A stretch of 64,000 nt of DNA, taken from contig JAFZSO010000036.1 in assembly GCA_017619355.1 (NCBI GenBank), positions 25,356-89,355 on the forward strand. Direction: 5' to 3'. Position numbers and translations under genes: made by a program. The first letter of the stretch is position 1. Each line of letters starts with the position of its first letter. The notes under the pieces were generated by a model. The model saw nothing but the letters and a program-made list of their open reading frames with translations. It was not told the DNA's origin and searched no databases. Below, in pieces: positions 1 to 6,311 of the stretch. The DNA comes from Muribaculaceae bacterium. GTDB lineage: Bacteria > Bacteroidota > Bacteroidia > Bacteroidales > Muribaculaceae.

Positions 1-2
1 TC

Positions 3-182
3 GATTATGCAAATGTAACTTACTATGTAACGATTTACGACGACTGGTGGAATGCCGTCATCACCGACACCAAACCCGGCGGCGGAACCATCAACGTCTC
101 CTCTCTCACCAGCGGTGACTACGTTATCGACATCACCACCTCCTGGTCCAACCAGTATGAGGGAGAGTTTACCGTACCCTAA
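3..182 (+). CDS. C-terminal end of a secreted protein, DUF3244-like (partial)
   Basis: Open from the left edge of the window to a TAA at 180-182; the start lies outside. The 59 visible residues form one beta-rich module: YYVTIYDDWWNAV, then GGTINVSSLTSGDYVIDI, then YEGEFTV at the end. This resembles the C-terminal half of DUF3244, an immunoglobulin-like domain of small secreted Bacteroidetes proteins (family resemblance by eye). It ends 35 nt before the LanC gene on the same strand. It could therefore belong to the RiPP operon or be an unrelated secreted protein; the visible part cannot decide. Confidence 0.5.
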   Translation, partial: DYANVTYYVTIYDDWWNAVITDTKPGGGTINVSSLTSGDYVIDITTSWSNQYEGEFTVP

Positions 183-217
183 AGAATTACCTTTTATAAT
201 TAATAAATCCTACGACC

Positions 218-1390
218 ATGAAGGAGATAGAAGATATTCTTGAAGGAGTTGCCAAGACTGTACGGCAGAAGCTTGAAACCACTGCCACGCTCAACTACAG
301 CCTGCTTGGTGGCAACTTTGGGGAAATCCTTTTCCTTTACTATTATTCAAGAGTCAATCACGACTATCTAGCCATAGCTGAGCAGCAGACCGACAGGATG
401 TTCGCCGACATGAGCAGAATAATGTCTATTGCCTCATACTGCAATGGGCTTGCAGGACTTGCTATAGGTTTGAACGAACTGCAGCGTGACGGGTTCATGC
501 AAGGCATTGACGATGCCATAGAGGTATTTGACGATGCCATAGAGACGCAGCAGCAAGAAGATTTCCGTTCAAACCGTCATGACTTCCTTCATGGTTTCAT
601 TGGCTTGGGATTCTACTGGCTCATGCGCTACAGGAACAGTGGCGTGGGCATAAAGCCACTCATGGAGATAGTAGAATACCTTTCAACCACATGCAATGAA
701 GTTGATGAAATGCTCAGGTGGCTTCTGCCTGAGGGTAAACGAGATAGCCGTTATAACATATCTCTTTCGCATGGATTGTCGAGCACAATCATATTGCTCA
801 CACGCATTGACCTGCTCTCGACGCTCACCAAGCATGAACACGCAGAAATAGAACGTCTTGTAAGCGGTGCTGTGAGCTATTTAAACTACAACAGGCTTGA
901 CCTTAACAGATTTGGAAGTTGGTTTCCAATGAGCTCAATAGACACTGCCAATCCAGCCAAAAGCCGTCTGGCGTGGTGCTATGGTGACCTGGGAGTGGCT
1001 CAGGCTCTATTATCGGCAAACAGAATTGGACTGGCTCTAGATGTATTTCAACATTCGGCATTGAGGCGGGATTTGATTGAAAACAGGGTCTATGATGCCA
1101 CCATCTGTCACGGTACAGCAGGCTTAGGGACCTTTTTTGATTATCTGGCACATTGCCATCCCTCTAAACTTTTCCTTGACGCGGCAGATTACTGGAGAAA
1201 TCAGACGCTCAGGAAAGTGGAATACGTGAACGGAAATGCCCAGTTCCGTCACATGTCTGGCCTCAACGGAAAATTTGAGGAAGGACATGGAATCCTGGTC
1301 GGTACAGCCGGGGTTGGTCTCTACCTGCTCGACTGCATTGGCATCAAGACACCGTTAAACAGATTTCTGCTGTTGGAACCCTATGAATAA
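218..1390 (+). CDS. LanC-like lanthionine cyclase
   Basis: 390 aa. LanC proteins catalyse Michael addition of cysteine thiols to dehydroalanine/dehydrobutyrine, closing thioether rings in the cytoplasm. The zinc-site motifs are present: WCYGDLG with Cys254, and CHGTAGL with Cys297-His298. Further double-glycine helix motifs of the alpha/alpha barrel are visible (YCNGLAGLAIGL near 74, SLSHGLSS near 185, EEGHGILVGTAGVGL near the end). Length is normal for stand-alone LanC. The start at 218 lies 35 nt after the preceding stop. The 3' end overlaps the dehydratase gene by 8 nt, indicating one transcript and coupled translation. With the split LanB next door this marks a class I lanthipeptide pathway. 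Function is family knowledge; the product is unknown. Confidence 0.88.
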   Translation: MKEIEDILEGVAKTVRQKLETTATLNYSLLGGNFGEILFLYYYSRVNHDYLAIAEQQTDRMFADMSRIMSIASYCNGLAGLAIGLNELQRDGFMQGIDDAIEVFDDAIETQQQEDFRSNRHDFLHGFIGLGFYWLMRYRNSGVGIKPLMEIVEYLSTTCNEVDEMLRWLLPEGKRDSRYNISLSHGLSSTIILLTRIDLLSTLTKHEHAEIERLVSGAVSYLNYNRLDLNRFGSWFPMSSIDTANPAKSRLAWCYGDLGVAQALLSANRIGLALDVFQHSALRRDLIENRVYDATICHGTAGLGTFFDYLAHCHPSKLFLDAADYWRNQTLRKVEYVNGNAQFRHMSGLNGKFEEGHGILVGTAGVGLYLLDCIGIKTPLNRFLLLEPYE

Positions 1391-3578
1391 GCCAGCCATC
1401 ACATACCGGCCCACAGCGAGATTTGTCATGCGGTTCCCAAGGTTTCCGCTCAAGGTTCTTGAAACAGCCGTGCAAGGCGAGAGTGAATTCATGCCCTTGA
1501 TGAAAAGTGATGAGTTCAGAAATGCCCTGCTATTTTCATCTCCTGCCCTGCATGAACAGTGGGAGAAGTTGATAAATGGGGAAAAAACAGATGTGAAAGA
1601 CAGGAACAGAGTGATTGTTTCGGCACTGAAGTATCTTGTCAGAATGTCAGCCCGCTGCACACCCTTTGCCTCTCTGGCTTCATGCGCCGTTGCCGAATGG
1701 GGCGTGAAGAACTCACTGGTTGTCAGTGACAAGCTGCAACAAGATTTCAGGATTGATATGCTCTATCAGTGCCAGTTGGCACAGTATCTCCAAAACAAAC
1801 TCTCAAAAGTGTTGCGTTACCGGTTGAATGAGTCCGTGTATGTGGTTGGTAACCAATATAGGTATGTGGCTGTCGGCATGACTAAGTCGGGGCGCACCTT
1901 CTATATAAAAGAGGTGGCAAGAACCGGACTGTTGTCCTCTGTACTCAAGTTTGCGCATGATTATCTGCCATTTGAAGAGCTTGTCTCACGGGTAACAAAT
2001 ATTTGTGACTGCAATGCCGATGAAGCTGAGGCCTACGTGAGCCAGCTGATACAGGAACAGCTGCTTACAAGCGAGATAGCACCAAATGTTACAGGCCATG
2101 ATGTCCTTGCGAGGTTGATTGATGCTGCTTCGAGTCTTGGGTGCGATGAATATGCACAGGAATTGTCGTCAATCGATGCTGTGTTAAAAGAATTTGATAT
2201 AGAAAGTTCTGTTGATGCCAACCTTGATGCGAGGAACCGTGTAAAAAGCTTTTTTATCGAGAAGAGCATACGAGTACAGGAAAAATATCTGATACAGCTT
2301 GACACATATAGGGAAATGCTCAGTGCAACCCTCGACAAGAATCTCCAGAAGCAACTGCTGCAGGGATTGAAGATGCTCAGTGCATTGACTCCCAATCATC
2401 GCCATGGCCTTCTCGAAAATTTCAAGAAGCGGTTTCAGGAGAGGTATGAGGAGCAGGAGATTCCCCTGCTTGAAGCGCTTGACCCTGATGTCGGGGTGGG
2501 CTTCATTGTCGAGGAAGACAGGATATATTCACGTCTGATTGGCGGCATCAGATTGCCTGCAGGAAAAAGCACGTCATCAATATCGCTAACACCCATAACA
2601 CGACTTCTTCTCGCCAAACTGCATGAATATGACCTGTCGGATGGCAGTTTCATAGAGTTTACCGACAAAGACATCGCAAAACTTGAATGTGGCTTCAATG
2701 ACCTTCCTCTGTCAATGAGTGCCATGTTCAAATTGCTTGATTACGATTCTCAAAAGCGGGAATATCTCATTGGCGGGCTGCACTTCACTGGTTCAAGCGG
2801 TGCAAACATGCTGGGAAGGTTTGCTGGTGGAAACGCACAGATCATGAAGATTGTCGAGTCTGTTGCCAGAAGCGAGAGTACGGCCTATGGTGATGAAATC
2901 ATGGCTGAAATTGTCCATATTCCTGACAGCCGCACTGGTAACATCCTGCATAGACCTCATGTGCGTGATTACGAAATTGCCTATCTCAGCAATACCACGC
3001 TTGACGAAGAACACCGCATTCCCATCAATGACTTGCTTGTGTCGGTGAAGGGAGGCAGGATTGTTCTGCGTTCGAGGAAACTTGGAAAGGAGGTTGTTCC
3101 ACGACTGACCACCGCTCACAATTACAGCCAGAACAAGCTGACTCCAGTCTATCGCTTTCTGTGCAATATGCAGCAGCAGACGGGTCGGATGTCTCTGAAC
3201 TTTTCATGGCAAGGGCTGGAACAGGCATTTGACCATCTGCCACAAGTCAGATATAAGAACATCATCCTTAAACCAGCACAATGGAATATAATAAGAAAAG
3301 AACTGCCATTCAAACAAAACCCACTTGATATGGAATTTGTGGAATCTTGGAGAAAAAAACTAGAACTGCCTCGACGTGTATTGCTCGTTTCGGGTGACAA
3401 CAAACTGCCCATCGACCTGAACAGCAGTCTGAGTGTGCAGGCTATGCTAAGCGAGACAGGAAACCTTGAAAGTTTTGTTTTGGAAGAGTTCATTCCCTGC
3501 CGTCATGTGACTGTGGATGAACACGGCCAAGACTACATGAACGAATGTATAATCCCTTTTATAAAAGTAAGGCAATGA
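1383..3578 (+). CDS. Lantibiotic dehydratase, glutamylation domain (split LanB, large subunit)
   Basis: 731 aa. It matches the N-terminal (tRNA-Glu-dependent glutamylation) part of LanB. This domain transfers glutamate to Ser/Thr of the precursor before elimination gives dehydro amino acids. The RxPRxP-like N-terminal signature is seen as RFVMRFPRFPLKVLE around residues 13-27. RMSARCTPFASLASC near 80-95 and the late RLTTAHNYSQNKLTPVYRFLC are typical of the family. Full-length LanB is about 1000 aa. Here the elimination domain is a separate downstream gene, as in the pinensin-type Bacteroidetes arrangement (established for PinB1/PinB2). It overlaps LanC by 8 nt, and its stop overlaps the next start. 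No frameshift is needed, so the split looks genuine. Confidence 0.85.
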   Translation: MNKPAITYRPTARFVMRFPRFPLKVLETAVQGESEFMPLMKSDEFRNALLFSSPALHEQWEKLINGEKTDVKDRNRVIVSALKYLVRMSARCTPFASLASCAVAEWGVKNSLVVSDKLQQDFRIDMLYQCQLAQYLQNKLSKVLRYRLNESVYVVGNQYRYVAVGMTKSGRTFYIKEVARTGLLSSVLKFAHDYLPFEELVSRVTNICDCNADEAEAYVSQLIQEQLLTSEIAPNVTGHDVLARLIDAASSLGCDEYAQELSSIDAVLKEFDIESSVDANLDARNRVKSFFIEKSIRVQEKYLIQLDTYREMLSATLDKNLQKQLLQGLKMLSALTPNHRHGLLENFKKRFQERYEEQEIPLLEALDPDVGVGFIVEEDRIYSRLIGGIRLPAGKSTSSISLTPITRLLLAKLHEYDLSDGSFIEFTDKDIAKLECGFNDLPLSMSAMFKLLDYDSQKREYLIGGLHFTGSSGANMLGRFAGGNAQIMKIVESVARSESTAYGDEIMAEIVHIPDSRTGNILHRPHVRDYEIAYLSNTTLDEEHRIPINDLLVSVKGGRIVLRSRKLGKEVVPRLTTAHNYSQNKLTPVYRFLCNMQQQTGRMSLNFSWQGLEQAFDHLPQVRYKNIILKPAQWNIIRKELPFKQNPLDMEFVESWRKKLELPRRVLLVSGDNKLPIDLNSSLSVQAMLSETGNLESFVLEEFIPCRHVTVDEHGQDYMNECIIPFIKVRQ

Positions 3579-4429
3579 AAAGAATTCAAACAATACAAAG
3601 GGATTTCTATCCAGGAGACCGTTGGGTTTTCTTCAAAATCTATGGCGGTCTTGTAGCTTGCGACAATCTGTTGACAACTAAGATATTTCCACTTGCCAAA
3701 CGACTGATGAAAGCCGGTGCTGTGAAAAAATGGTTCTTCATCAGGTATTCCGACCCCCGTTATCATCTTCGTGTCAGGTTTGAGATTGCCTCGCTGGAGT
3801 GTTTTGCTGCAGTGGTGGAAAGCGTGAACAGGGTCATCGCACCTTTGTGCAGAAAACGGCTACTTGACAAGATTGTAATTGACACTTACCGCCGTGAGAT
3901 AGAACGATATGGCGCGCCTCTGATAGAGATGAGTGAAACACTGTTCTGCCATGAGAGCATCTGCATCTGCAAGGTTTTGAATGCACTCGAGAGGTCGGGC
4001 CGGCGGGATGACCGCTGGATGATTGCCTTCAGGATGGCCGAACGCATGCTCACCTCTTTTGGATTGAGTCTTGAAGAAAAGAGCAATCTGTCGAAACGTA
4101 TGTGCAAGACCATGCTCAAGGAATATAGCTATGATGAGCACAACCAGAAACCGCTCAATGAGCGCTACCGTGCATTGAGAAAGGATATTGCCAACTGTGT
4201 TGAAGGAGTATTTGACAAATCCGTTACTAGTGCCATTGAAAAGTATGCACAAGTAATCAGCAATACTTTAGATAGCCGCAAGTATAAGGCTGTGAACATT
4301 ACGTCTCACATTCACATGATGAATAACCGCCTCTTTGCAGCGCAAGGCAGATTTCATGAAATGATGCTATACTTTTGCCTGTCAAGGTTCTACGAAAGCC
4401 AGCTGGCAAGAATTAAATACAACAAATAA
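3575..4429 (+). CDS. Split LanB, glutamate-elimination domain (thiopeptide-type/SpaB_C)
   Basis: 284 aa from the ATG at 3575, which overlaps the upstream TGA as ATGA. The frame is also open from an ATG at 3545, but the homologous part begins only after 3575. The N-terminus reads WVFFKIYGG, then KKWFFIRYSDPRYHLRVRFEI, the hallmark of the SpaB_C/thiopeptide-type bacteriocin biosynthesis domain. The C-terminal SHIHMMNNRLFA carries the His expected at the elimination site (H245 or H247 here). It acts with the large LanB subunit to eliminate glutamate from glutamylated Ser/Thr. It sits between the large subunit and the first precursor gene, so the order is LanC, LanB-N, LanB-C, precursor. Confidence 0.85.
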   Translation: MKRIQTIQRDFYPGDRWVFFKIYGGLVACDNLLTTKIFPLAKRLMKAGAVKKWFFIRYSDPRYHLRVRFEIASLECFAAVVESVNRVIAPLCRKRLLDKIVIDTYRREIERYGAPLIEMSETLFCHESICICKVLNALERSGRRDDRWMIAFRMAERMLTSFGLSLEEKSNLSKRMCKTMLKEYSYDEHNQKPLNERYRALRKDIANCVEGVFDKSVTSAIEKYAQVISNTLDSRKYKAVNITSHIHMMNNRLFAAQGRFHEMMLYFCLSRFYESQLARIKYNK

Positions 4430-4461
4430 TTCATTTTATTAATTTTTAAATTTTTACGATT

Positions 4462-4965
4462 ATGAAAAAGTTATCCAAGAACGACCTGAAATTGAAAGGT
4501 CAATTGGTGACAGGGCTGACAGATGGGAATGTTCCATCATGTCAAGACTCCAAGCTAGATGGAGACTGTGAAACTAAAGACACTATGCAAGAGTGTTATG
4601 ATACTCTCAGGCAATGCACTTTTGACACATTGCAGATTTGTAATTATACGGAAATCGATAGTTGTGACGGCAATGAAACAAATTATGACACTTGTGCGGA
4701 ATCCGATAATTGCATTGTTGACTCAATCTCAGGTGGTGATTTATGCTGCCTCGGTAGAACATACGATTCTGAATGTCCAGATTGCGTTGTTATACTGCCA
4801 AGTATAACTGAATGTCCGTTGACCGAAGGTGAAGATGAAACCTGTAAACTTGCCCCATGTATTCATGAAACGGATGATTGTATATCTGTAAATGTGTGCG
4901 AGCAGACCTCAGATTGTCCAGAAACAAGAATCTGTTGGGGAACTGATGCATTTTGCAAAGACTGA
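4462..4965 (+). CDS. Candidate RiPP precursor 1, Cys-rich (167 aa)
   Basis: The first 20 residues (MKKLSKNDLKLKGQLVTGLT) match those of the second precursor at 14 of 20 positions. This is the expected shape of a leader recognised by the LanB/LanC pair. The remainder has 20 cysteines, many Thr/Ser and many Asp/Glu, with a motif SGGDLCC at residues 90-96 that recurs in precursor 2. It is very long for a class I lanthipeptide, whose precursors usually have about 50-80 residues. No signal peptide or GG cleavage site is evident. It starts 32 nt after the elimination-domain gene, in AT-rich DNA. Precursor status is inferred from context, leader identity and composition. An unmodified disulfide protein is less likely because no export signal is seen. 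Confidence 0.75.
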   Translation: MKKLSKNDLKLKGQLVTGLTDGNVPSCQDSKLDGDCETKDTMQECYDTLRQCTFDTLQICNYTEIDSCDGNETNYDTCAESDNCIVDSISGGDLCCLGRTYDSECPDCVVILPSITECPLTEGEDETCKLAPCIHETDDCISVNVCEQTSDCPETRICWGTDAFCKD

Positions 4966-5050
4966 ATGAGTGTTGCTAAACAAATGAAATACAAAATGTC
5001 AATTTATTCAAGAATACTCTTTTTATAAAATCAATTTAAAGATAACCATC

Positions 5051-5788
5051 ATGCGCCAATTACTTATTTGTTATATCTCGATTTTCGTAGTGGGGCTTTT
5101 CGCCTGCGATGACGATGTGCCGAGCTGGGCAAAAGACGTAGATAGCGCCGTAGATCTTGGCCTGAGCGTGAAATGGGCTCCATGCAATCTGGGTGCCTCG
5201 CAGTCCTATGAGAGCGGTGGCCTCTATGGCTGGGGCGACCCCACTGGAAAAGCTGTTTCGGTTGATTCAATGGATTTTAACCAAGACCTGGAAACTGGCA
5301 TACGCTATGTGAAATGGAATTACCGCTCGCTCTATGGTGGACAGAACCCTCCGCAGGACATTTCAGGCACTGGTTATGACCTCGCCACAAAGATGCTGGG
5401 CAAGAACTGGCGAATGCCCACCAAGAGGGAAATGCAGGAACTGCTCAAATATTGTAGATGGGAGAAGACCGAAGAGCACGGCGTGCCGGGAATGAAGGTG
5501 ACAGGCAACAATGGCAACAGCATTTTCTTGCCCATAACCAACTTCCGCAATGGAGGAAAGGTTTATCCCACATTTAAAGACAGGGGCTATTATTGGTCCT
5601 CAACTCTTAGTACCGAAGAGGAGGAGGCGAAAAGCCTGAACTACAAGGAACTGGGCGCGTCACCCTGCTGTGCTGGAGCGCTTTACTTCAACATGACAAC
5701 AACTGTTGATACGGGCCGCATATATATCACTTTTGAGGCTAATACCAGACATTCGGGTTTAGCCATCAGACCAGTTTTGAACAAGTAG
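5051..5788 (+). CDS. FISUMP-type lipoprotein between the two RiPP precursors
   Basis: 245 aa with a lipoprotein signal peptide (MRQLLICYISIFVVGLFAC; lipobox Cys at residue 19). After that comes VDLGLSVKWAPCNLGA, YGWGDP, GKNWRMPTKREMQELL and YYWSSTLS, the signature blocks of the Fibrobacter succinogenes major paralogous (FISUMP) domain seen in many Bacteroidetes surface proteins. Expected location is the outer membrane or periplasm. It lies between the two precursor genes on the same strand, separated by 85 and 78 nt. A self-protection or surface-binding role for the RiPP product is possible, but that is inference from position. FISUMP proteins have no established biochemical activity. Confidence 0.6.
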   Translation: MRQLLICYISIFVVGLFACDDDVPSWAKDVDSAVDLGLSVKWAPCNLGASQSYESGGLYGWGDPTGKAVSVDSMDFNQDLETGIRYVKWNYRSLYGGQNPPQDISGTGYDLATKMLGKNWRMPTKREMQELLKYCRWEKTEEHGVPGMKVTGNNGNSIFLPITNFRNGGKVYPTFKDRGYYWSSTLSTEEEEAKSLNYKELGASPCCAGALYFNMTTTVDTGRIYITFEANTRHSGLAIRPVLNK

Positions 5789-5832
5789 TTTTAAAATACA
5801 TATCATTGTTTTGTCAAAACTAATTGGCTGTT

Positions 5833-5847
5833 ATTAGATAATCTAAT
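5833..5847 (+). promoter_or_regulatory. Inverted repeat upstream of precursor 2
   Basis: Arms ATTAGAT and ATCTAAT flank a single A, 19 nt before the ATG of the second precursor. It is followed by AT-rich DNA without a T-run typical of a terminator. It could be an operator, an mRNA processing site, or chance in AT-rich sequence. Confidence 0.35.
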
Positions 5848-5866
5848 AATTTAATTATTCAATATT

Positions 5867-6211
5867 ATGAAAAAGATATCAAAAGACGATTTGAAATCAA
5901 AAATTCAAGTAGTAACAGGATTAAACGAAACAGTTGATGGTTCACAAAATAATCCTGAACGTGGACTGACTGAAGATGGGGTTGAACGGTGTATCCCTGA
6001 TACCTTTTACTCTAATTGTTTATGTTATACATTGGGGGAATTAGGTTGTGTTCAGTCTAGAAATTGCCCTCAAACAGAGTCTGGTGGTGATATTTGCTGC
6101 GCTGATACACTTGATGATGTTAAGACCTGTGTAGCAGAGACACATGATGGATGTTTGGCACCTACAATAGAAAGTGAAGACCTTGCTTGCAATGATACTG
6201 AAGGATGTTAA
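5867..6211 (+). CDS. Candidate RiPP precursor 2, Cys-rich (114 aa)
   Basis: The leader (MKKISKDDLKSKIQVVTGLN) matches precursor 1 at 14 of 20 positions. The core has 11 cysteines, several preceded by Asp, Glu, Thr or Asn, and carries SGGDICC at residues 72-78, matching SGGDLCC of precursor 1. Outside the leader and this motif the two cores differ in length and sequence. That is typical of one enzyme set acting on diversified substrates. It lies downstream of the FISUMP lipoprotein and is the last gene of the apparent cluster. Transporter and leader protease genes are not in the window and may lie to the left. Confidence 0.73.
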   Translation: MKKISKDDLKSKIQVVTGLNETVDGSQNNPERGLTEDGVERCIPDTFYSNCLCYTLGELGCVQSRNCPQTESGGDICCADTLDDVKTCVAETHDGCLAPTIESEDLACNDTEGC

Positions 6212-6258
6212 CACTTTCTTATAATTGAGGGATTAATCGTAATTAATTTGCGTATTTT

Positions 6259-6290
6259 TTTGATAATTATCAAAATCAATACTATATTTG
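6259..6290 (+). promoter_or_regulatory. Bacteroidetes-type promoter for the MG2 gene
   Basis: TTTG at 6259-6262, 20 nt spacer, TATATTTG at 6283-6290. This matches the TTTG-N19..21-TAnnTTTG consensus exactly. It separates the MG2 gene from the RiPP cluster transcriptionally. Confidence 0.75.
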
Positions 6291-6311
6291 CAAAGAAAGG
6301 AGGAACTGGAT

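Noticed and set aside
3545-3574. Earlier ATG for the LanB elimination-domain gene
   Set aside because: Ten extra residues outside the conserved domain; the ATG at 3575 overlaps the upstream stop, the usual coupled arrangement.
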